Assembly: GCF_000157895.3 (NCBI RefSeq)
Contig: NC_022663.1
Coordinates: forward strand, 62,001 to 126,000
Reading direction: 5' to 3'
Source of the DNA: Mycobacterium kansasii ATCC 12478
Lineage (GTDB): Bacteria > Actinomycetota > Actinomycetes > Mycobacteriales > Mycobacteriaceae
Length of the DNA stretch: 64,000 nucleotides
This document shows, in pieces, positions 44,243 through 51,658 of this stretch (position 1 is the stretch's first letter; every line of letters starts with the position of its first letter). The notes beneath the pieces are model-generated. The model had not been told where the DNA came from. It made no database searches and was given only the letters and a program-made list of their open reading frames with translations. The position numbers and the translations under genes were made by a program.

Positions 44243-45904
44243 CTATTGATTTCGCACCGCAGGCATTGCCGGCCCCTCCGCGACTGCCCGATCGATCTCG
44301 GGGTGCCGCGGAATGGCGTCGGCGTGTGGCGCGTCGCTGTTGGCGTAGGCCCGGCTGAAAACCATGTACGCGATGCCGAGACTGATGATTACCCCCGACA
44401 TCAGCAACACCACGTAGTTGTCGTACCAGGGCGCCTCGGGTGTCCGCGGCCAGCACACGTTGGTGATCGCCGCGACGCCGTAGAACAGTGCACCGATGTT
44501 GACGGGCATTCCCCAGCGGCCCAACCGGTATTTGCCGGACGGCGCCCAGCCCTTCAACCTGGCGCGCAGCGCGGCCAGCACGACCATCTGGAACCCGAGG
44601 TAGACCCCGACGGTGCCGAAGCTGATGAGTTTGTTGAGCGGGTGTTCGGAGACGATCGAGCCGATGATCAGCGACGCCGGGACGATGACGGCGGCCAGCA
44701 GGGCGTACGGCGGCACGTGTCGCTTGTGATCGAATCGCGCCAGGAGCCGCGAGCCGACGATCATGCCGTCGCGGCCGTAGGAATAGATGAGGCGGCTGGC
44801 CGCGGCCTGCAGGCTCAAGGCGCACGAGACGAACGAGATCAACACGATACCGAGCACGATCCGCGACCCGATGTCGCCGAAGGCGCTGGCGAGAACGGTC
44901 GAGATCGGATTGGTGTCCTCCCCGCGGATCACCGCGCCGAAGTCGGTGACCGACAGGATCAGGCTCAGGCAGACGAACGTTGACGCGGCCCCGCCGATGT
45001 AGATGGTGCGCCGCATCGCCTTCGGTATCTGTATGCCGGGATTGCGAACCTCCTCGGCAACGTCGCCACACGCCTCGAACCCGAAGAATTGGTAGAGACC
45101 GATGAGGCCGGCGGCCAGAAACGCGTAGAGGAAGCTGTGGTCGCCTTCGGCGCCGAAGCTGTGAAAGAGCACCCCGAGCCCGTGGTGGCGGTGCATGACC
45201 AGTAGCCAGACGCCGACCACCAGGGCGCCGATGAGCTCGGCGGAGAAGCCGAAGATGGCGAAGTAACCCAGAATCTTGGTCCCGGTCAGGTTGATCAGGG
45301 TCGCCACCGCCAGCACGGCCAGTCCGCAATAGATCTTGGCTTCAACGGTCGGCGCGAAGCCGAACATGGCCGCCACATACGGGCCGGCGCCGAACGCTGC
45401 GTCCGCGATGAGCGCCAACAGGCAGAACATGTAGACCCAGCCGGTCATCCAAGCCCATTTGCGGCCCCACAACCGTCGCGCCCAGGGATAGACACCACCG
45501 GCCACCGGGAATTGCGCCACCACTTCACTGAACACCAGCGCGACCAGCATCTGCCCGGCGCCGACGATCAGCAGACTCCAGATCATCGGCGGACCGGCGG
45601 TGGCCAGCGCGAACGCGAACACCGTGTAGATGCCGACCACGGGCGACAGGTAGGTGAAGCCGAGCGAGAAATTGGCCCACGGGCTCATGTCTCGCCGGAA
45701 CTCCGACTGGAACCCCAACGCCTTGAGCTGGGCCAGGTCCTCGTCGTCTTCCGGCCTGTTACCGGATGTCGTGGCGGTGTTATCCGCATGGACGTTCGGG
45801 CGGTCCGCGCCGTTGTGCGCGGCATGAGTGACTCGGGCGGTTACGTCGAGAGCCACATCGCTGTCCAAACTTCGCTCCCCAGCCAGTGGCCTTGTGAAAA
45901 ACAT
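44243..45904 (-). CDS. APC-superfamily amino acid/guanidino-compound permease
   Basis: This 553-residue transporter has a hydrophilic N-terminus of about 70 residues and about 12 membrane spans. APC features include FSLGFTYLSPVVGIYTVF in span 1, FPVAGGVYPWARRLWG and FFGFEACGDVAEEVRNPGIQIPKAMRRTIYIGG. These resemble the amino acid/choline/polyamine (ACT-type) permeases. It is last in a leftward series, 87 bases after two PPE genes and about 3.7 kb after the guanidine hydrolase. The company suggests import of guanidine or a guanidino compound such as agmatine, but the substrate is inferred. ATG 45904 has GGGGAG nine bases upstream; GTG 45910 is the alternative. Confidence 0.85.
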   Translation of the reverse strand: MFFTRPLAGERSLDSDVALDVTARVTHAAHNGADRPNVHADNTATTSGNRPEDDEDLAQLKALGFQSEFRRDMSPWANFSLGFTYLSPVVGIYTVFAFALATAGPPMIWSLLIVGAGQMLVALVFSEVVAQFPVAGGVYPWARRLWGRKWAWMTGWVYMFCLLALIADAAFGAGPYVAAMFGFAPTVEAKIYCGLAVLAVATLINLTGTKILGYFAIFGFSAELIGALVVGVWLLVMHRHHGLGVLFHSFGAEGDHSFLYAFLAAGLIGLYQFFGFEACGDVAEEVRNPGIQIPKAMRRTIYIGGAASTFVCLSLILSVTDFGAVIRGEDTNPISTVLASAFGDIGSRIVLGIVLISFVSCALSLQAAASRLIYSYGRDGMIVGSRLLARFDHKRHVPPYALLAAVIVPASLIIGSIVSEHPLNKLISFGTVGVYLGFQMVVLAALRARLKGWAPSGKYRLGRWGMPVNIGALFYGVAAITNVCWPRTPEAPWYDNYVVLLMSGVIISLGIAYMVFSRAYANSDAPHADAIPRHPEIDRAVAEGPAMPAVRNQ

Positions 45905-45991
45905 CTGCACGGACTCCCCATCATCGATATGCCAAACCGGTTGTGCTGCTGCGGTTCCTGCCGCTCGGATCGCGACAAGCGACAGGCTGTG

Positions 45992-47395
45992 CTACTTGTC
46001 CCTCGCCTCCTTGATCAATGTCGCGGCGGTGCGCTTGAGCACGTCGCGCTGCCGCGACACGTCGGCGAGTGCTTTGCGCAGCTGGTTGAGCTCATCGCGG
46101 TCGCTGACCGCGGCATCCTCGTCGGCCTTGGCGCCCGGCGTGACCCACCGGGCCGCGGGGTCCTCGCGCAGGCCCGACTCGCCAAGGGCCGGGATCACCC
46201 GGTGACGTGAGCCGGCCCGAGGACGCGTCTGGTCGCCGCGCGGTGCGTTGACCACGCTGGCCACCGGGCCCATCGGGGGCATGCCGTAGAAGCCACCGGG
46301 CGAAGCAGCGGCGACCTGCGGCAGTCCGTCGAGGCCGGCGGTCGGCAATGCGCTGGCGGTGAGCCGGATAGCCGGGGACCCGGCCCAAGACTGCGGGACC
46401 GACAGTTTGCCGACCGACATCGCTTGGCTCAGGCCGGCCGCCGCCCCGGCACCCGCTCCCGAGCCGTGGGAATCGACCAGCGTGGAGCCCAGCCCGCCCG
46501 CCAGTCCGTCGCCGGCCAGCGGAGATACGTCAGACGCCGTGGTCGCGGTCAGCGAATCGATCAGTGGATTCCAGGCCACGGCGATCGCCGGTGCAAGGGT
46601 CAGGCAAAGCCCGGAGGCGTCGAAGTTCAGTCCCTCGGAGAGGATCTGATAGCCCGCTGTCGATCCGCTCAGGGAGTTGAACGTCTGGATCGGATAACTG
46701 TTGAAGAAACCCAGCAGCAGATTCGATCCGGGAAACGTTCCCGACGACAGACTTTGCAGTACGTCGGGCACGCTCGAAAGCGCCGACTGGGTGCCGGCGC
46801 CGGTCCCGGCGGCGGCTGCCTGGCTGACCGCGGTGGACTGAGCGGCGGTTCCGGCCGGGTTCGTGTCCTGCTTGGGTGCGGAGAACGGCGTCAACCTGGT
46901 TGCCGCCGCCGACGCGCCGGCATAGCCGTACATCGCCGCGGCATCCTGGGCCCACATCTCTGAGTACTGCGCTTCGGTGGCGGCGATCGCCGGCGCATTC
47001 TGTCCCAGAATGTTGGTGGCCACCAGCGACGCCAACAACGCCCTGTTGACCTCGATCGCCGGCGGGGGCACCGTGGCCGCAAATGCCGCTTCGTAGGCGG
47101 CCACCGCGGATCCCAGCTGACTCGCGGTCTGTTGCGCCCGGGCGGCGGTGGCAGTCATCCAGAGCACATATGGGGCCACCGCCGCGGCCATCGCGCCCGA
47201 TGACGGACCCAGCCACGGCCCGCCGGTCAGCTCTGCGACCACCTCCCGATAGAAGCTTGCCGCCGTCCCCAACTCTGCCGCCAACGCCTGCCACGTTGCG
47301 GCAGCCGTGACCAGTGACGTCGCGCCCGGGCCCGCATACATGCGGGCAGAATTGACCTCCGGCGGCAGCCCGCCAAAATCCATGAGGCTGATCAC
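45992..47395 (-). CDS. PPE-family protein with C-terminal coiled coil (second of pair)
   Basis: This 467-residue PPE-SVP protein reads MISLMDFGGLPPEVNSARMYAGPG. Its SVP motif is GKLSVPQSW (329-337), and the tail ends in a predicted coiled coil (about 428-467, RDELNQLRKALADVSRQRDVLKRTAATLIKEARDK). Before the coil is a basic NAPRGDQTRPRA stretch shared with its neighbour. GTG 47395 has a strong AAGGAGG inside the end of the upstream gene and overlaps its stop by four bases; ATG 47383 would give the usual PPE start. The pair is coupled and precedes an APC permease. PPE proteins can form nutrient channels in the mycobacterial outer membrane, and a similar job is inferred here. Confidence 0.87.
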   Translation of the reverse strand: MISLMDFGGLPPEVNSARMYAGPGATSLVTAAATWQALAAELGTAASFYREVVAELTGGPWLGPSSGAMAAAVAPYVLWMTATAARAQQTASQLGSAVAAYEAAFAATVPPPAIEVNRALLASLVATNILGQNAPAIAATEAQYSEMWAQDAAAMYGYAGASAAATRLTPFSAPKQDTNPAGTAAQSTAVSQAAAAGTGAGTQSALSSVPDVLQSLSSGTFPGSNLLLGFFNSYPIQTFNSLSGSTAGYQILSEGLNFDASGLCLTLAPAIAVAWNPLIDSLTATTASDVSPLAGDGLAGGLGSTLVDSHGSGAGAGAAAGLSQAMSVGKLSVPQSWAGSPAIRLTASALPTAGLDGLPQVAAASPGGFYGMPPMGPVASVVNAPRGDQTRPRAGSRHRVIPALGESGLREDPAARWVTPGAKADEDAAVSDRDELNQLRKALADVSRQRDVLKRTAATLIKEARDK

Positions 47396-48789
47396 AAGAT
47401 CGCCTCCTTGATCAAGCGGGCTGCCGCATCGCGCTCCATCGCGACTTCGGCGATCTCCTTGCGCAACTTGTCGAGCTCATCGCGCTCGCGTTCGCTCAAC
47501 GTGCTGGCCACCTGGGAGATGCTGCGTTGGGCCTGCGCCGATCGGCCCGGGAGCTGCTCGTCGGCGCCCTGCCCAGTAGCCCACGGTGGGAGCACCTTGC
47601 TACGCGAGGCGGCTCGGGGGCGGGTCTGGTCGCCGCGCGGCGCGTTGACAACGCTGCCCACCGGCGGAATGCCGCCGTAGAACCCTCCCGGTCCGGCTGT
47701 CTCGACCCCAGGTATGCCGTCGAGGCCGGCGATAGGTGACGTGGAGGCGGCCAGCCGGATCGCCGGGGACGTAGTCCATGATGTCGGCACCGACAACTTG
47801 CCGACCGAGGCCGCCTCGCCCAAGCCCGCCGATACCCCGGCACCGCCCAGGCCGACCGGAAGTGACCCGCCCGTCGCCGGGCCGTACGAACCCAGCAGCG
47901 CTCCCAGGCCGGCATCAGGGGCCACCTCGGCCGCGGCCGCTGCTTCCGCGGGTAGTGCCAGCCCGTAAAGACCGCCCAAGAGGGGAGTGATGCCCGAAGC
48001 CGTGAACAAGAACCCGCTGAGGACCAGCGTCCAGTTCCCCACATTCATGGCGAACGTATTGACGTCGGTGCCCAACTGCGTACCGAGGAAGTTTTCCAGC
48101 AGCGCGACCGGATCGAACGATCCTCCGCCCAACGCGAGGCTTTGCAGCGCGTTGGGCACCGCCGCCAGCTGCGACAGCGGGGACAGCATCGACTGGGTGC
48201 TCGGGCCGGCCGCGGCGGCGGCGACCTGCGAGACCGCGGCGGCTTGAGTGGCCATACCGCCCGGATTGCTGGTCGTTGGAGGTTGGTTGAAGGGTGTCAA
48301 CGTGGTGGCCGCCGCGGAGGCACCGGCGTAGCCGTACATCGCCGCCGCGTCCTGAGCCCACATCTCGGTGTATTGCGCCTCGGTGGCCATGATCGCGGGG
48401 GTGTTCTGCCCCAGGATGTTGGTGGCCACCAGTGCCGCCAACAAGGCCCGATTCACCTCGATCTCCGGGGGTGGCACGGTGGCCGTGAACGCAGCTTCGT
48501 AGGCCGCTATGGCCGATTTGAGCTGACCCGCGGTCTGGTGCGCCTGCGCGGCCGTAACGGCCATCCACGACACGTACGGCGCCACCGCGGCAACCATGGA
48601 TCTCGACGACGGGCCCACCCACGGCCCATCCGTCAACTCCGACACCACCGCCCGATACGACGCCACCGTCGAATTCAGCTCTGCCGCCAACCCGTCCCAG
48701 GCGACGGCGGCTGCCACCAAGGGCCCCGACCCCGGGCCCGCGTACATCCGACCGGAGTTGACCTCCGGCGGCAACACCGAGAAATCCAA
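47392..48789 (-). CDS. PPE-family protein with C-terminal coiled coil (first of pair)
   Basis: This 465-residue PPE-SVP protein begins LDFSVLPPEVNSGRMYAGPG from a TTG at 48789. It is supported by GAGGGGG about eight bases upstream and by the fixed spacing of PPE N-termini; the frame runs 63 codons further upstream but that part is not PPE-like. SVP motif GKLSVPTSW is followed by GGFYGG, the NAPRGDQTRPRA stretch, and a coiled coil (ERERDELDKLRKEIAEVAMERDAAARLIKEA). It is a close paralogue of the next gene, so the pair arose by tandem duplication. It lies about 800 bases after the guanidine hydrolase stop on the same strand. No PE gene is adjacent. Confidence 0.87.
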   Translation of the reverse strand: MDFSVLPPEVNSGRMYAGPGSGPLVAAAVAWDGLAAELNSTVASYRAVVSELTDGPWVGPSSRSMVAAVAPYVSWMAVTAAQAHQTAGQLKSAIAAYEAAFTATVPPPEIEVNRALLAALVATNILGQNTPAIMATEAQYTEMWAQDAAAMYGYAGASAAATTLTPFNQPPTTSNPGGMATQAAAVSQVAAAAAGPSTQSMLSPLSQLAAVPNALQSLALGGGSFDPVALLENFLGTQLGTDVNTFAMNVGNWTLVLSGFLFTASGITPLLGGLYGLALPAEAAAAAEVAPDAGLGALLGSYGPATGGSLPVGLGGAGVSAGLGEAASVGKLSVPTSWTTSPAIRLAASTSPIAGLDGIPGVETAGPGGFYGGIPPVGSVVNAPRGDQTRPRAASRSKVLPPWATGQGADEQLPGRSAQAQRSISQVASTLSERERDELDKLRKEIAEVAMERDAAARLIKEAIL

Positions 48790-49588
48790 CGCCAAAGCCC
48801 CCTCGCACCTGACCGGGCACCAGACCAAACATTCGCGGCTGCAACACTTTTCGGATGCCGCGTTGGTGCTCGGTTTCGAGCGCCGTAGTTGGCGCACGAA
48901 TAGTGGCCCCCACGGCGTCCAATTCGGTCCGACTCGCCGGGCCGTGGGTAATGATGAACGCTGTCCCTGTAGCCGCACTGGCTAATTGCTGACAATTTGC
49001 TGAAAATGCGATGTTCGACCTCGATGTGACCCGTCGTCCGTCAAGTCGGCACAACAGTTCGAAACCACCCGCGCAGGCCTGAGGCCGGACCGATGGAACA
49101 CAGCGGCCAGCGGATAAGAAACTTTGGCAAGCCAGCCGTGGTTGGCATCAAACCTGTTGTAATACAAGATCTTATGGTTCGAGATGAATTCTGACCGCTG
49201 CGATCGATCAGCCGATCGGCCCCATCGGGAAGTGGGTTAACGCGGTCCGCACTCGGAGGCATCGGAGGCGCCGTGTGGCAACGACGCGCCCAGCAGATCA
49301 CGTTCGGCGACGATGCCATAATAAGTTTGCTATGTGTTAAATAGGCGAACTTGAATAACAATCCGGGGGATTGTGGTTAGCAGTGACCGGTTACGTCGGT
49401 GCGTCAGCTGAGTGACACTGACCGATTCGACGGCTTAACGTCGTCCAGCGGCACCGAACCGTAGATTTTCTCGGGGCGACAGGGCCGGTGGCGCACGGGT
49501 TGTCGCGCGCCTGCAGCTCGCGCGCAGGTCGGTGCGCGCGAGACGGGCTCGGCAGTAGACGTTCATCGGCTGATCCTGCGAGGCTGAG
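48790..49588. other. Gene-free region between guanidine hydrolase and the PPE pair
   Basis: About 800 bases without a convincing frame. It is less GC-rich than its surroundings, especially 49140-49180 and 49315-49370, which is typical of promoter DNA. A stem with 8-bp arms (CCCACGGC at 48909-48916 and GCCGTGGG at 48941-48948) would sit in the leader of the PPE transcript. I searched both strands for a second copy of the guanidine-III motif and found none. Confidence 0.6.
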
Positions 49589-50752
49589 TCAATCGGCGAA
49601 GGGCCCCCACGCGTGCCGCTCGAGGGTGGCCGGCTTCTTGCCCAGCTTTCCGGCTCGCACCATGACGGCCAGGCTGTCCAGGATGACCCGGCTGCTCATC
49701 AGCGCGGTCTGCTCGGCCCAGTCGTAGGGCGGCGAGCACTCCACCACCTCGATGCCGTTCAGCCCGGGTTCGGAGATCAGCCGGATCAGGTTGAGGGCTT
49801 CACGCGGCAATAGCCCGCCGGGCTCGGGCCAGCCGGTGCCGGGCACGAACCCGGCATCGATGACGTCGATGTCGAACGACAGATACACCGCCTTGGCGTC
49901 TTTCCACGCCGTTTCGAGCGCTATCTCGGCGACCTTTTCGATCCCGACGCGTTCGACGTCTCCGACCGTGATGACCGTGCTACCGCGCTGGCGGCCCACC
50001 TGGACGCCGGCGCGCGGCGCCTGCCATCCACCGATGCCGATCTGCACCAGGTTGGTGGCCGGGGCGTTCTTGATGTTGGTGGCGTGGAACCACGGCGTGG
50101 TGTGCATCCGCTCGTCCAGATCGGTTTCCTGGGTGTCGACGTGCCGGTCGAAGTGGATGATGCCCACGTTGCCGTCCAGGTAGGGGGCCAGGCCCCGCAC
50201 CGTCGGGAAGCCAATCGAGTGGTCGCCACCGAGGACCACCGGGAACACGCCGTTGGAGACCACATGGGCCATGGCCTGGCTGATCTGGTCGAACGACTTC
50301 TCGATGTTGGCGGGAATGGTGACCACGTCGCCGATGTCGACGATGTTGAGCTGTTCGCGCAGGTCGACGCCCAATTCGTAACAGTACGTGCCGAACAGGT
50401 TGGTCGAGCGGCGGATTCCCATCGGCCCGAATCGGGTGCCCGGACGGTAGGTGGTGCCGGCATCCAGCGGCGCCCCGAAGACGGCCACCTCGGCGTCGGC
50501 GACGTCGTTCACGTCCTCGAGAAACGGCGCCTTGAGGAATGTTCCGCGTTCCCCGGCGAAGTGGGGGAGTTCACCACGGGCAAAGGTCGACAGCGTCCGG
50601 TCGTTGATCGTGGGGGCGGCTTCGAGCCCGTGGGCGATACAGCGATCGATCTCTTCGCGGTGGCGGCGGGTCGGCAACTCGGCTTCGGCCTGCTGTGCCC
50701 ACTGCCCTTCCCGATTGGGGATGTCGGCTTGGCCGGCGAACGGATTTGTCAT
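49589..50752 (-). CDS. gdmH: Guanidine hydrolase (arginase/agmatinase superfamily)
   Basis: This 387-residue ureohydrolase keeps all six binuclear metal ligands: His178 in LGGDHSIG, Asp202/His204/Asp206 in HFDRHVDTQ, and Asp294/Asp296 in LSFDIDVIDAG. Three traits separate it from agmatinase and arginase. An extra N-terminal segment of about 85 residues is present, DRHVD replaces DAHxD, and DAGFVPGTGWPEPGG replaces the DPxxxP loop. The same traits, as I recall them, mark the nickel-dependent guanidine hydrolase of cyanobacteria (Synechocystis Sll1077), which makes ammonia and urea. A guanidine-III riboswitch in its leader and urease genes divergent from it support that reaction strongly. ATG 50752 was chosen; GTG 50755 is adjacent and shares the GAGAGG ribosome site. 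Confidence 0.88.
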   Translation of the reverse strand: MTNPFAGQADIPNREGQWAQQAEAELPTRRHREEIDRCIAHGLEAAPTINDRTLSTFARGELPHFAGERGTFLKAPFLEDVNDVADAEVAVFGAPLDAGTTYRPGTRFGPMGIRRSTNLFGTYCYELGVDLREQLNIVDIGDVVTIPANIEKSFDQISQAMAHVVSNGVFPVVLGGDHSIGFPTVRGLAPYLDGNVGIIHFDRHVDTQETDLDERMHTTPWFHATNIKNAPATNLVQIGIGGWQAPRAGVQVGRQRGSTVITVGDVERVGIEKVAEIALETAWKDAKAVYLSFDIDVIDAGFVPGTGWPEPGGLLPREALNLIRLISEPGLNGIEVVECSPPYDWAEQTALMSSRVILDSLAVMVRAGKLGKKPATLERHAWGPFAD

Positions 50753-50870
50753 CACGGTGTCCTCTCGTCCAGAAGCAGCTCAAGGCGGGAGGATGCGCCG
50801 GCGACCGGCAATATGCGAAAGGCGAGTCCACAGGACCGTTTTGGTGTGCCGGCGCGCCACATTTCCCGCA

Positions 50871-50912
50871 CTCACCGTCTTGTCGCTCTCCGGGTACGGC
50901 GAACTCGTCCGG
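50871..50912 (-). ncRNA. Guanidine-III riboswitch
   Basis: Read on the minus strand, the blocks CCGGACGAG, CGCCGTACCCGG and GACAAGACGG occur in order over 42 bases. They are essentially identical to the crystallised guanidine-III (former mini-ykkC-III) aptamer from Thermobifida as I remember it. Pairing is intact: UCGCCGU with ACGGUGA (one G-U) and CCGG with CCGG, forming the class's pseudoknot. It lies about 120 bases upstream of gdmH. Guanidine binding is expected to permit gdmH expression. Confidence 0.92.
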
Positions 50913-51044
50913 GCGGCCCTTTCGGCGCGCCGCACTTCACCGTACCTACCCGGCCGGCCGCCGCGACGGACTTCAAGCTGAAAGAGAGCTGTGAATGTGG
51001 CTCCCGCGCGCGACATGGCTGGGCCCATGGCAGGATCGGAGGCC

Positions 51045-51347
51045 ATGCGTCTGACGCCGCATGAGCAAGAGCGACTTCTGTTGTCCTACGCCGCCGAGCT
51101 GGCCCGCCGCCGTCGGGGCCGCGGTTTGCGCCTCAATCACCCCGAAGCCGTCGCAGTGATCACCGACCACATCCTGGAGGGCGCGCGGGACGGCCGCACC
51201 GTCGCCGAGCTGATGGCGAGTGGATGCGATGTGCTGAGCCGCGACGACGTGATGGAGGGAGTACCGGAGATGATCCAGGATGTGCAAGTGGAGGCAACTT
51301 TCCCGGATGGCACCAAGTTGGTCACCGTCCATCACCCGATCGCATGA
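51045..51347 (+). CDS. ureA: Urease gamma subunit
   Basis: This 100-residue subunit (MRLTPHEQERLLLSYAAELARRRR...) matches Rv1848 in length. It is the small structural subunit of the (UreABC)3 urease. ATG 51045 lies close behind CGGAGG. Its stop overlaps ureB by four bases (ATGA). It is divergent from gdmH, with 292 bases that include the guanidine riboswitch on the other strand. Confidence 0.96.
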   Translation: MRLTPHEQERLLLSYAAELARRRRGRGLRLNHPEAVAVITDHILEGARDGRTVAELMASGCDVLSRDDVMEGVPEMIQDVQVEATFPDGTKLVTVHHPIA

Positions 51348-51658
51348 TTCCCGGCGAAATCCTTTACGGCACCGGCGACATCGACATCAACGCTGGTGCG
51401 CAGCGACTGGAGATGCAGGTTATCAACACCGGCGACCGTCCGGTCCAGGTCGGCAGTCACGTCCATCTTCCGCAGGCCAACGCGGCGCTGTCGTTCGATC
51501 GCGCGGCGGCCCATGGCCACCGGTTGGACATCCCGGCGGCCACCGCGGTCCGCTTCGAACCGGGCGTCTGCCGGACTGTCCGGCTGGTTCCGCTGCGCGG
51601 GCGACGAGAGGTCCACGGGCTGACACTGGATCCCCCGGGAAGGCTCGACGCTTCATGA
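51344..51658 (+). CDS. ureB: Urease beta subunit
   Basis: This 104-residue subunit begins MIPGEILYGTGDIDINAG and has the family's VGSHVHLPQANAALSFDR segment. It is linked on both sides by ATGA overlaps to ureA and ureC, so the three subunits are made in equal amounts. It has the same length as Rv1849. Confidence 0.96.
   Translation: MIPGEILYGTGDIDINAGAQRLEMQVINTGDRPVQVGSHVHLPQANAALSFDRAAAHGHRLDIPAATAVRFEPGVCRTVRLVPLRGRREVHGLTLDPPGRLDAS

Noticed and set aside
48790..48978. 63-residue N-terminal extension of the first PPE of the pair
   Set aside because: PPE proteins begin within a few residues of the LPPE motif, and TTG 48789 has a good ribosome site. The extension has no PPE-like features.
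50756..50870. Second guanidine element (class II ACGA hairpins) near the gdmH start
   Set aside because: GGACGA occurs at the riboswitch and again near the ribosome site, but the second copy lacks the paired arms of a guanidine-II hairpin.
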